Shown in pieces: positions 44,146 to 52,384 of a DNA stretch of 64,000 bases. Location of the stretch: assembly GCF_000419605.1 (NCBI RefSeq), contig NZ_ATTI01000001.1:3382501-3446500 (forward strand), given 5' to 3'. The notes under the pieces were generated by a model, which was not told the origin of the DNA, ran no database searches, and saw only the letters and a list, made by a program, of their open reading frames with translations. The position numbers and the translations under genes were made by a program. Positions within the stretch are counted from its first letter, which is position 1. Each line of letters opens with the position of its first letter. The DNA comes from Sphingomonas phyllosphaerae 5.2 (GTDB taxonomy: Bacteria; Pseudomonadota; Alphaproteobacteria; Sphingomonadales; Sphingomonadaceae).

Positions 44146-44727
44146 GTGATCGACAGACGACATGCCTTGGCGGGGGTCGCCGCCATGTTCGGGGCGCAAT
44201 TGTTCGCCCCGCTCGCGCGCGCCGCGACCGCGTCGGCGTCCAAGGTGAAGGGTGGCGGCATCCCCGTCATCAACGAAGGGCCGCCCAGCATGCAGGTCTT
44301 CACCGCGCCGCAACGCGCGTTGATGACCGCGCTCAGCGACCGGGTGGTGCCGGTCACCGACACGCCGGGCGCGATCGCCGCGGGGGTGCCGGAATATATC
44401 GAGAAGCTGCTCGCCGACTGGGGCACGCCGGACGATCGCGTGCCGATCGTCGCCGGGCTCGATTCGATCGAGATGCGCGCCAGGGCCGACTACAAGAAGC
44501 CGAGCGCGCAGCTGACCCCCGTCCAGCTCGACGCGCTGCTGACGCTTGCGATGGACGACAAGCTGCCCGGCGGGAAGGCGTTCTTCGAGCCGTTCCGCCA
44601 GATGGTGATCGCCGGCTATTACACGTCGGAAATCGGCATCACGCAGGAGCGCGAATATCTGCCCGTTCCCGGCGGCTATGACGGCGCCTTCCCCTATTCC
44701 AAAGTCAACAAGGTCTATTCCTCATGA
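44146..44727 (+). CDS. Gluconate 2-dehydrogenase subunit 3-family protein (small subunit of the GMC dehydrogenase)
   Basis: The 193-residue protein has a Tat signal (IDRRHALAGVAAMFGAQL) and the subunit 3 domain (RALMTALSDRVVPVTDTPGA, TPVQLDALLTLAMDDK, GYYTSEIG, EREYLPVPGGYDG). Such proteins carry a GMC flavoprotein through the Tat pathway as a complex. The flavoprotein at 45587-47266 lacks its own signal peptide, so this is its probable escort. GTG 44146 has GGGAGAGGG upstream. The stop overlaps the next gene. Confidence 0.9.
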   Translation: MIDRRHALAGVAAMFGAQLFAPLARAATASASKVKGGGIPVINEGPPSMQVFTAPQRALMTALSDRVVPVTDTPGAIAAGVPEYIEKLLADWGTPDDRVPIVAGLDSIEMRARADYKKPSAQLTPVQLDALLTLAMDDKLPGGKAFFEPFRQMVIAGYYTSEIGITQEREYLPVPGGYDGAFPYSKVNKVYSS

Positions 44728-45560
44728 TGACCAACCGTCGCAATGTCCTCGCCGGCGCCGGCGGCCTCGCCGCACTGGGCCTGTTCGGGGCGTCGGCGCA
44801 GGCCGCGCAGCTCGGCGCGGTCGGGCTCCAGCTCTACACCATCCGCGAGCTTTTCGGGCCGGACCCGATGGGCACGCTCGAGAAGGTTGCGAAGATCGGC
44901 TATCGCGAGGTCGAGTACGGCGGCGGCGGCTATGACAAGATGGACCATGCCGCGCTTCGCCGTACGCAGGACCGGCTCGGGCTGAAGGCGCCGTCGGTGC
45001 ACGTCCCCTACGAGTGGCTGCAGGCCGATTTCGCCGGCGTGGTGAAGATGGCCAAGACGCTGGGTGCCGACACCGTCATCCTGCCGTACATGACCGACCA
45101 GCATCGCAACGAGGCCGGCTGGAACGCGGCGCTGAAAGACTTCAACCGCTTCGCACGCGATCTGAAGAAGGCCGGCCTGGCGTTCGCCTATCACAACCAC
45201 GACTTCGAGTTCACCGTGAAGCCGGGCGGCGTGTCGCTCTACGATCGGCTCCTGAAGGAGACCGACCCGGCGCTGGTGAAGCTGGAGATCGACCTGTTCT
45301 GGGCGATCACCGCGGGGCAGGATCCCGCGGCGCTGATCCGCCAGCACGCCGGGCGCATCTACGCCTATCACGTCAAGGACAAGCGCGCCGACGGCAGCAT
45401 GTGCGCGGTCGGTGAAGGCAAGATCGACTTCGGGGCGATCTTCAAGCTGAACAGCATCGCCGGGGTGAAGCACTTCTACGTCGAGAACGACGAGTGCCCC
45501 GCCCCCTACCTGCCCGACATCACCACCAGCTTCCGCACGCTGCGCGCCCTGCGCTTCTGA
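44724..45560 (+). CDS. Exported sugar phosphate isomerase/epimerase-like TIM barrel
   Basis: The 278-residue xylose-isomerase-like protein has a Tat signal (TNRRNVLAGAGGLAALGLFG). Barrel motifs are GLQLYTIREL, GYREVEYGG, YHNHDFEF (metal His), LEIDLFW (Glu/Asp) and YAYHVKDKR. The family contains 3-keto-sugar processing enzymes, and export suggests the substrate is modified in the periplasm. Tandem ATGs at 44724 and 44727 overlap the previous stop. Confidence 0.87.
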   Translation: MMTNRRNVLAGAGGLAALGLFGASAQAAQLGAVGLQLYTIRELFGPDPMGTLEKVAKIGYREVEYGGGGYDKMDHAALRRTQDRLGLKAPSVHVPYEWLQADFAGVVKMAKTLGADTVILPYMTDQHRNEAGWNAALKDFNRFARDLKKAGLAFAYHNHDFEFTVKPGGVSLYDRLLKETDPALVKLEIDLFWAITAGQDPAALIRQHAGRIYAYHVKDKRADGSMCAVGEGKIDFGAIFKLNSIAGVKHFYVENDECPAPYLPDITTSFRTLRALRF

Positions 45561-45586
45561 TCGCGCCGACGGAGAGGACAATACAC

Positions 45587-47266
45587 ATGGCAGCGACCGA
45601 TACTTTCGACGCAATCGTCATCGGCTCCGGCGTCAGCGGCGGTTTCGCCGCGAAGGAGCTCACCGAAAAGGGCCTCCGCGTCCTGATGCTGGACCGCGGC
45701 ATCATGGTCGAGCACGGCGAGGGCTATGATTACGACGGCAAGCCCGCCTACGAGGTGCCCGCGCGCAACTCGATGCCCAAGGAGCTGATGGAGAGCGATT
45801 ACTTCATCTCCAAGCACGGCTATGTCACGCCCAGCAACCGCAAGTTCTACAACGACGACCGGCTGAACCCCTACGCCTTCGACGAAGGCAGCAAGTTCTA
45901 CTGGATTCGCCCGGCCGCCGTCGGCGGCAAGTCGCTGATCTGGGGCCGCTGGTCGTTCCGTTGGGCGCCGGAGGATTTCGAGGCGAACAAGCGCGAGAAC
46001 GTCGGCGGCGCCTGGCCGATCACGTACGACGACGTGCAGCCGTGGTATGATTACGTCGAGAAGTATATCGGCGTCTCCGGCTCGCGCGAGAATCTGCCGC
46101 AACTGCCCGACAGCCAGTTCCAGCCGCCGATGGACATGAACATCGCGGAAAAGTGGATCAAGCCGCGGCTGGAGAGCAAGTTTCCGGGCCGCAAGCTGAT
46201 CAACACCCGCCTGTCCAACATGACCGAGGACAAGCCGGACCAGAACCGTACCAAGTGCCAGTATCGCAACCAGTGCGGCAACGGGTGTTCGTTCGGCGCG
46301 TATTTCTCGACGCAGGCGGTGACCCTGCCGGCGGCGCGGGCGACCGGGCGGCTGACGCTGCGTTCCGACGCGGTGGTCACCAACCTCGATTACGATCCCA
46401 AGACGAAGCGCGTGACCGGCGTTCGCTACATCGATGCCACGACCGGGCAGGCGCAGACCGTCAGCGCGCGCATGGTATTCCTGTGCGCTTCGACGCTCGC
46501 TTCGGTGCAGATCATGATGAACTCGAAGGGGCCGGACGGGCGCAGCTGGTTCGACAACAGCGGCACGCTGGGCCGCTACGTCATGGACCACATCTTCCGG
46601 GTCAGCATCGGCGGCAACATCCCCGGGATGACCGACTTCATCGAATATGGCCGTCGCCCCGGCGGCGTCTACATTCCCCGTTTCCGCAACGTCGGCGGTG
46701 AGGAAGGCGTCGGCTTCAAGCGCGGCTATGGCTATCAGGGTTCGGCGTTCCGCGCGCCGGCTGCGCCGGTCGGGTTCGGCAAGTCGATGAAGGACGGCAT
46801 GCGCCGCTACGGCAACTGGCAGTTCGGGATGACCGCGTTCGGCGAGTGCCTGCCGTACGAGGACAATCGCGTGTCGCTGACTCCCGGCAAGGTCGACCGG
46901 TTCGGCGTGCCGTTGATGAAGTTCGACGTCACCTTCCGCGACAACGAGCTGAAGATGATGGCGGACGCGCGGGCGCAGGGCGAGGCGATGCTGCGCGGCG
47001 CCGGACTGACCGACGTGCGCAGCAGCGAGGGCGAGCATGTCCCCGGCGACGCGATCCACGAGATGGGCGGTGCGCGCATGGGTGCGGACCCGCGCCAGTC
47101 GGTGCTCAACAAGTGGAACCAGGCGCATGACGCCGCCAACCTGTTCGTCACCGACGGTGCGCAGATGGCGTCGGTCTCGTGCGTCAACCCGTCGCTGACC
47201 TTCATGGCGATGACGGCGCGTGCCGCCGACACCGCGGTGAAGATGATGAAGGCCGGCACGATCTAG
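45587..47266 (+). CDS. GMC-family FAD-dependent sugar dehydrogenase (large subunit)
   Basis: The 559-residue flavoprotein has an N-terminal FAD motif VIGSGVSGGF (Gly13, Gly15, Gly18), FYWIRPAAVGGKSLIWGRWS, a C-terminal HEMGGARMG and the active-site end VNPSLTFMAMTARAAD. A Cys cluster (CQYRNQCGNGCSFG) is similar to one seen in membrane-linked sugar dehydrogenases and may bind an Fe-S cluster. It has no signal peptide and should hitch-hike with the Tat-bearing subunit. With the cytochrome it matches glucoside 3-dehydrogenase (LacA/B/C-like) composition. GGAGAGGA precedes ATG 45587. Confidence 0.92.
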   Translation: MAATDTFDAIVIGSGVSGGFAAKELTEKGLRVLMLDRGIMVEHGEGYDYDGKPAYEVPARNSMPKELMESDYFISKHGYVTPSNRKFYNDDRLNPYAFDEGSKFYWIRPAAVGGKSLIWGRWSFRWAPEDFEANKRENVGGAWPITYDDVQPWYDYVEKYIGVSGSRENLPQLPDSQFQPPMDMNIAEKWIKPRLESKFPGRKLINTRLSNMTEDKPDQNRTKCQYRNQCGNGCSFGAYFSTQAVTLPAARATGRLTLRSDAVVTNLDYDPKTKRVTGVRYIDATTGQAQTVSARMVFLCASTLASVQIMMNSKGPDGRSWFDNSGTLGRYVMDHIFRVSIGGNIPGMTDFIEYGRRPGGVYIPRFRNVGGEEGVGFKRGYGYQGSAFRAPAAPVGFGKSMKDGMRRYGNWQFGMTAFGECLPYEDNRVSLTPGKVDRFGVPLMKFDVTFRDNELKMMADARAQGEAMLRGAGLTDVRSSEGEHVPGDAIHEMGGARMGADPRQSVLNKWNQAHDAANLFVTDGAQMASVSCVNPSLTFMAMTARAADTAVKMMKAGTI

Positions 47267-47367
47267 GTCCGGCCCTTGCCCCTGCCGTCATCGCGCATGC
47301 CGCGGGCCGGGCGGGCCTCACCGCCCCCCCGTCCCGCCCGTCGCGATGGCGGCCGGATCGTGCCGTC

Positions 47368-48402
47368 GTGACCAAGCGTCCCCGCGAGGGCGTCACGATC
47401 CGCGCGGTCGCGGCGCGCGCCGGCGTCTCGGCGATGACCGTGTCCAACGTAATCAACCGGGCCGGCCGCGCCAGCCCCGCCACCGCCGCCGCCGTCCACG
47501 CCGCGGTCGCGGAGCTCGGCTACGTCCCCAACGTCGCGGCGCGGCGCCTCGCCCGTGCCCGCGCGACCACCGTGGGGTTGCTGTACAGCGGCCGACGCGC
47601 ACCGTTCCTGGACGCGATCCTCGTCGGCGCACTGCGCGCCACCAACGCGCGCGGGCTGCAATTGCTGCTCCATCAGGAAGAGCCGTCGTCGCGCGCCGCG
47701 GCCGAGACGGCGGTCGGCGCACTCGCGCGCGGCGGTGCCGATGCGCTACTGCTCGTCCCGCCGTTCGCCGAGTTGCTGAGCGGTTCGGACGTGCTCGCCG
47801 CGCTCCGCCTGCCGGTCGCGGCGATCGCTACCGGGCACGTCCTCCCCGATATCGCGACGGTGCGGATCGACAATCGTGCCGCCATGGCCGAGCTGACCGC
47901 CTCGCTGATCGCGCGCGGCCACCGCCGCATCGCGCTGATCGCGGGCAACCCCGGCCATTCCGACAGCGCCGAGCGCGTGCGTGGCTATCACGACGCCCTC
48001 GCCGCGCACGGCATCTGCGCCGATCCGACGCTGTTGATCGCCGGGCGCTACGATCAGCCGTCCGGCGAAGCGGCCGCGCGGCTGCTGCTGGAGCGATCGC
48101 CGCGCCCCGACGCGATCATGTGCAGCAATGACGACATGGCCGCCGGGCTGATCGCGCAGGCGCACCGCGCCGGGCTGCGGCTGCCGCACGATCTTGCGGT
48201 GACCGGTTTCGATGACACGACGCTCGCCGCGCGCATCTGGCCGCCGCTGACCACCGTCCGCCAGCCCGCCGAGGACATGGCGTTTCGCGCCGCCGAGCAG
48301 CTGATCGGCACCGGCGACGGCGACGCCCCACCCTTCGACCTGATCGTCCCGCACGCGATCGTCGAGCGCGAGTCGACCTCCTGCCCACCGGCGTCCCCCT
48401 GA
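47368..48402 (+). CDS. LacI-family transcriptional regulator
   Basis: The 344-residue protein has the N-terminal helix-turn-helix (TIRAVAARAGVSAMTVSNVI), the hinge VAARRLARAR and a periplasmic-binding-like core with TATGHVLPDI-type and CSNDDMAAGL and GFDDTTLAARIWPPLTTV segments. It starts at GTG 47368, 101 nt after the GMC gene. It is the likely repressor acting at 40311-40330, with a sugar or keto-sugar as inducer. The effector is unknown. Confidence 0.93.
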   Translation: MTKRPREGVTIRAVAARAGVSAMTVSNVINRAGRASPATAAAVHAAVAELGYVPNVAARRLARARATTVGLLYSGRRAPFLDAILVGALRATNARGLQLLLHQEEPSSRAAAETAVGALARGGADALLLVPPFAELLSGSDVLAALRLPVAAIATGHVLPDIATVRIDNRAAMAELTASLIARGHRRIALIAGNPGHSDSAERVRGYHDALAAHGICADPTLLIAGRYDQPSGEAAARLLLERSPRPDAIMCSNDDMAAGLIAQAHRAGLRLPHDLAVTGFDDTTLAARIWPPLTTVRQPAEDMAFRAAEQLIGTGDGDAPPFDLIVPHAIVERESTSCPPASP

Positions 48403-48445
48403 CGCCGGATCACCCGTCATCCCGAGCGTAGCCAGGCGATCCGGT
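48403..48445. repeat. Diverged copy of the intergenic palindromic repeat
   Basis: CGTCATCCCGAGCG begins at 48415 and continues with GTAGCCAGGCGATCCGG. CCGGATC before it and GATCCGG after it can pair across the element. It follows the LacI gene immediately and may work as a transcript end. Confidence 0.45.
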
Positions 48446-48566
48446 GCCGGACCGGTACACCCCCGGTCGCAGCACGCCGCCCACTGACCGGACGAGCCGG
48501 ATGGCCGTTATGCCCGCAGACCGGCCCGCGAGCCTCGATCCGAGGCATCGCCGGCCACCTCCCGCC

Positions 48567-49094
48567 CTAGGGATGCACCCGCCCGCTCAGCACCGGATCG
48601 TCGAGCTCGATCGTCACCCGCCGCGACCGATCGGGTTTGCGCTTCCCCGCGCGCCCGGCTGCACCGACGAGATCGCCGATCAGCATCCCGGTGTTGGTCG
48701 CCTCACCGTCCCGCTCGCAACAACTTCCCGGCGCGACCAGCTTCTGCACGCCACGTACCAACGCCGTTCCCAACCCCAGTACGTCGAGCCCGGTCTGGCA
48801 CCCGCCGACGCGGGTCGCACACGGGGATGAATCCGCGCGTAGCGCGCCCATCCCGGTCATGTCGCGATTGACCGCCACCGGCCGTGACGACACGGCCTCC
48901 GCGGGCAGCGGCAGATCCTGCGCCGGCAACGGGTCCGCACATACCACCACTTCGCCCGTCACCGGACGCGCGCACGGCTGGCCCGCCACCGGGACGAGGA
49001 TGGAGTGCACGGCCGGCACGTCGGGCGCGGACGCAATCGAAGTCGCGACCGGCGGGGCGGACGAAGCTTGAAGCAGGAGCGCGACGATCAACAT
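48567..49094 (-). CDS. Secreted hypothetical protein, cysteine-containing
   Basis: The 175-residue protein has a short hydrophobic N-terminus (MLIVALLLQASSAPP) that may be a signal peptide, several cysteine pairs (GQPCARP, VVVCADPLP, SPCATRVGGCQ, PGSCCERDG), and a basic C-terminus (RAGKRKPDRSRRVTI). I recognise no family. It has a GAGGGG upstream of ATG 49094. The acidic-protein gene upstream on the same strand starts its own unit 49 nt away. Confidence 0.6.
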   Translation of the reverse strand: MLIVALLLQASSAPPVATSIASAPDVPAVHSILVPVAGQPCARPVTGEVVVCADPLPAQDLPLPAEAVSSRPVAVNRDMTGMGALRADSSPCATRVGGCQTGLDVLGLGTALVRGVQKLVAPGSCCERDGEATNTGMLIGDLVGAAGRAGKRKPDRSRRVTIELDDPVLSGRVHP

Positions 49095-49143
49095 CGCGTC
49101 AGCCTGCCCCTCGCCTTGCCGACCGTCAATCGGTCACACCAGC

Positions 49144-49482
49144 TTACGGGCGCAGCGCCGTGTCGTCGCGGTCGTCGAGTTCGTCGTCCTCGACGCTACC
49201 GTCGTCGAACTCTTCCTGGACTTCGTCTTCCTCGACGTCGGCATCGTCGGCGTCCGCCTCGCCGTCGACGGTCGCGACCTGGTCGTCGGTCATGACCAGC
49301 TCGTCCTCGTCCTCCTCGTCGTCGTCGCTGCCGATGTCGGGATCGAGGTCGACGATGATCGTGCCGTCACCCGGCCCGTCGCGCGTCGCCTCCAGGATCT
49401 CGGCGCGCTGACTCTCGTCATAGCCTTCCTCGTCATAACCGTCGTCGCCCGAACCCTGGCCATGCACCTGATGCCCGCCCAT
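49144..49482 (-). CDS. Very acidic 112-residue protein
   Basis: Starting at ATG 49482 (GAGGAA seven bases upstream, better than ATG 49497), the product has a short GGHQVHGQGSGDDG head with a GYDEEGYDES repeat. It continues with one ordered-looking segment TIIVDLDPDIG and a long Asp/Glu tract (GSDDDEEDEDEL, ADADDADVEEDEVQEE). Net charge is extremely negative, suggesting a disordered, cation-binding or nucleic-acid-mimic protein. No family is recognised. Confidence 0.6.
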   Translation of the reverse strand: MGGHQVHGQGSGDDGYDEEGYDESQRAEILEATRDGPGDGTIIVDLDPDIGSDDDEEDEDELVMTDDQVATVDGEADADDADVEEDEVQEEFDDGSVEDDELDDRDDTALRP

Positions 49483-49614
49483 CGCGAAGTTCCTCATCCG
49501 TTGAGCCAACGCAACGGTAGACGCGCCCGCCCGGTTCCCCATCGGCGCGCCTGTGCTGGCATCCCGGCATCGCAACGCCTAACTGGAGGCACGCAGAATA
49601 ACGGAGCCCGCTTC

Positions 49615-50571
49615 ATGCTCGATACGCCCGCCGCCGAAGTCCCGACGCTCAGCCTTGCCGACGAAGCGCGCGATCCCGCCGCATTCGCCGCCGCGCTGGG
49701 CGGTTCGTTCGAGCGCTTCGGCTTCGCGATCGTCGCTGACCACGGCGTGCCGCAGCCGCTGATCGAGCGTGCCTGGGCCGAGACCGCCGCACTGTTCGCG
49801 CTGCCCGAGGAGGAGAAGCGCCGCTATCACACGCCGGGCGGCGGCGGCGCGCGTGGTTACACGCCGTTCAAGACCGAGATCGCCAAGGATGCGCGCCACG
49901 TCGATCTCAAGGAGTTCTGGCACGTCGGTCGCGAATTGCCGGCCGGCCACCGCTTCGCCGATCAGATGGCACCCAATATCTGGCCCGATCGCCCGGAAGG
50001 CTTCCGCGCGACGTTCATCGACCTGTTCGCTGCCTTCGACCGCGCCGGGGACCGTTTGCTCGCCGCGATCGCGCGCCATCTCGGCCTCGCTCCCGACTGG
50101 TTCGATCCGGCGGTGAAGGACGGCAATTCGGTGCTGCGGCTGCTCCATTATCCCCCGATCCCGGCCGATGCGGAGGGCGTGCGCGCCGGCGCGCACGAGG
50201 ACATCAACCTCATCACGCTGCTGCTCGGCGCCGAGGAAGCGGGCCTCGAACTGCTCGACCGCGCCTCGGGCCAGTGGCTGGCGGTAAAGCCGCCGGAGGG
50301 GGCGATGGTCGTCAACGTCGGCGACATGCTGCAACGGCTGACCAACCACGTCCTGCCCTCGACCACGCACCGCGTCGTCAACCCGCCGCCCGAGCGCCGC
50401 GGCCATTCGCGCTATTCGATGCCGTTCTTCCTGCACCCCGCGCCCGATTTCCTGATCGAGACGCTGCCGCAGACGATCTCCGCGGCGAACCCGAACCGCT
50501 ATCCCGAGCCGATCACCGCGCATGGTTACCTCCACCAGCGGCTGGTCGAGATCGGGCTGATCAAGCCATGA
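49615..50571 (+). CDS. 2-oxoglutarate/Fe(II)-dependent oxygenase, isopenicillin-N-synthase family
   Basis: The 318-residue enzyme has the N-terminal DIOX_N region (FERFGFAIVADHGVP) and the catalytic jelly roll with the iron ligands His194, Asp196 (AGAHEDINL) and His252 (STTHRVVNPP). Arg266 and Ser268 of RYS bind 2-oxoglutarate. Such enzymes hydroxylate or otherwise oxidise small molecules. The stop overlaps the start of a bactofilin-like gene by ATGA. The substrate is unknown. Confidence 0.9.
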   Translation: MLDTPAAEVPTLSLADEARDPAAFAAALGGSFERFGFAIVADHGVPQPLIERAWAETAALFALPEEEKRRYHTPGGGGARGYTPFKTEIAKDARHVDLKEFWHVGRELPAGHRFADQMAPNIWPDRPEGFRATFIDLFAAFDRAGDRLLAAIARHLGLAPDWFDPAVKDGNSVLRLLHYPPIPADAEGVRAGAHEDINLITLLLGAEEAGLELLDRASGQWLAVKPPEGAMVVNVGDMLQRLTNHVLPSTTHRVVNPPPERRGHSRYSMPFFLHPAPDFLIETLPQTISAANPNRYPEPITAHGYLHQRLVEIGLIKP

Positions 50572-50810
50572 GGGACCTGTCGGGCATCGTCACCGGCGCG
50601 ATCCGGCTCGACCACGATGGCGAGATATCGGGCATCGTCAGCGGCGACATCACGGTCGCCGCCGGCTGCCGCGCGCTGATCTCCGGCATGATACGCGGCG
50701 ACATCACCGCCGAGCCGGGCGCGGAGGTGGTGATCACCGGCATCGTCAACGGCGCGGTTCACGCCGAAGGCGCCACGGTGCACGTGACGGGAATCGTGAC
50801 GCTGCCGTAA
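50568..50810 (+). CDS. 80-residue bactofilin-like beta-solenoid protein
   Basis: The protein consists of five repeats of 16-18 residues, each beginning with Gly-Ile/Met-Val/Ile-x-Gly: SGIVTGAI (5), SGIVSGDI (21), SGMIRGDI (39), TGIVNGAV (57) and TGIVTLP (74). This is the pattern of a right-handed beta-helix as in bactofilins and polymer-forming domains, but only about half the usual domain length and with no tails. ATGA overlap links it to the oxygenase gene. Polymer formation is inferred from the repeat pattern. Confidence 0.7.
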   Translation: MRDLSGIVTGAIRLDHDGEISGIVSGDITVAAGCRALISGMIRGDITAEPGAEVVITGIVNGAVHAEGATVHVTGIVTLP

Positions 50811-51803
50811 GCGGGACACGGCGGCTTACGCCATCCCCGCGCAAGTCGGGTCCAGATCGCGCGGGCGCGGCCTCGACCGGGCGAAGCCGACGATGAAACA
50901 TGCCTCCTGTCATAACCCGCTTCCGCTCGTGCCGCGCTCGCCCGAATAAAGATGCGGCGAACCCGCACGTCGACCGGCTTCAGGCGAACGATGCGAGAGG
51001 GCCGCCCCACCCGGCGGCATGATGCATGCGTCACGTCATCGGCGAGCACGGCTGCGGCTCGCCACAGCACCCACCACGTGGAAGCGCCGCCGTGCCCACC
51101 CTTCCCGGCCGACACCCCTTTGAAGATCCGCCCTGCTACCCACCACAGCGGCAAACAAACCGCCGGAGCGCCCGTACCCGACCATCACGCCGACGCGCGA
51201 CGGATGAAGTCGCTGCGGCTCACCACAACAGCGCCACGCAAAAGAGCGGTCGTCGCGCGCCGATCTGCCATGTGACAGCCGACCGGACACGAGCAGCGGG
51301 GCGGCTCGGCGCACCATCACGTGCACGGACAGGGCGTGCTCCGCCGCTCAGCGACAGACGAACCACGCCTGCTGCTCACCGCCGCGCCCGGCACATGGTC
51401 AGCCCGGCTCGCCACCCTTTGGATGTGCGCAAGAAGCGGAACCGGCCATGCCCGATGACGGTCGACATTCGGTTACCCAGCCACCGCCTCCGAAGGCATC
51501 CGGCGGGGCTGACCTCTCCCGACAACGGAAAACACCGCGCGTGACGGCCCGCCCGTCGTAACCTCAGCGACTCGCCACCACGCACCCGTCACTGCGAGCG
51601 CAGCGCAGCAATCCAGGGCGTCCGGCGCAGGAATGTCTTCATACCCTCGCAATGACGAAAGATCGCGAGCACAGATCGACACGCCGCCGCGATCGGCCAT
51701 TACCCAATCGGTCGCCCCGCATCCGACCGCTGCCGCAAAAGGCAGGGCGGAAGCTCAAGCCGGCGACCGGCTCACCCGAACCGCCAACCCCCGCGCGACC
51801 GGC
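50811..51803. other. About 1 kb with no convincing gene
   Basis: Only short, overlapping, arginine-rich or low-complexity frames without good ribosome sites are present. The third-codon GC pattern of the neighbours is missing. The motif GGCTCGCCAC or GGCTCACCAC recurs at 51057, 51217 and 51416, with a looser GACTCGCCAC near 51570. The stretch also contains the palindromic repeat at 51587-51657. It may be a decayed gene, a non-coding RNA locus or simply spacer. Confidence 0.5.
51587..51657. repeat. Copy of the intergenic palindromic repeat
   Basis: CGTCACTGCGAG (51587-51598) and CTCGCAATGACG (51646-51657) are complementary except for one position, enclosing GCGCAGCGCAGCAATCCAGG. It is the same family as 36812-36883, here with a longer loop. 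Confidence 0.65.
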
Positions 51804-52328
51804 TCAGGCGGTCCGCTCCGGCACCGCCGCCACATCCGCCGCGATCGACGTCGCAGGGGCCAGCGCTTCCCACGGGAACACGAACCAGTCCTTGGTCACC
51901 GCGCGGTCGATCGTCCGCGCCGCCCACTCGACGCGCGCCGCGGAGCCACGGTTGTCGATCAGCGTCGCAAAGCGGACTGCGCCGCGCGGTGCGCCGGCCT
52001 GTTCCAGCAGCGTCCGCAACTGGGCGATCGTGCGCCCCGAATCGTTGATGTCGTCGACGAACAGCAATCGCGCACCGTCACGCGTCAACGCCGCCAACCG
52101 CGTGATCGCCGGCGCGACGCGCGCATCGTCATGTCCGGAATAATCGACCGACTCCATCGGCACCCCGGCGGCATGGCTGAGGTACACCGCCGGCACCAAC
52201 CCGCCGCGCCCGACGCCGACCAGCAGCGTGGGGCGCCAGGCGGCGTCGCGGTCGATCAGCGCGGCCAGCGCGCGGACGTCGGAAATCAGGTCGGCATGGG
52301 TGACGGCGGTAAGGATCGGCATCGTCAT
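51804..52328 (-). CDS. Phosphoribosyltransferase
   Basis: The 174-residue type I PRTase has the PRPP-binding motif RLLFVDDINDSGRT and LLVGVGRGGLVPAVYLSH near the N-terminus, like xanthine-guanine phosphoribosyltransferase. It would convert a purine base plus PRPP to the nucleotide. The hood region differs, so base specificity is not assigned. A small GCGCG/CGCGC hairpin (52366-52380) separates it from lppC upstream on the same strand. Confidence 0.88.
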   Translation of the reverse strand: MTMPILTAVTHADLISDVRALAALIDRDAAWRPTLLVGVGRGGLVPAVYLSHAAGVPMESVDYSGHDDARVAPAITRLAALTRDGARLLFVDDINDSGRTIAQLRTLLEQAGAPRGAVRFATLIDNRGSAARVEWAARTIDRAVTKDWFVFPWEALAPATSIAADVAAVPERTA

Positions 52329-52384
52329 GCCTTACACGACCGTCGCTTCGGTAACATACCCCCGCGCGCGATTTTCGCGCCCGG

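Noticed and set aside
50811..51803. Several 70-170 codon frames in the gene-free stretch
   Set aside because: They overlap each other on both strands, lack ribosome sites and family motifs, and are rich in Arg, Pro and His in the way of random high-GC translation.
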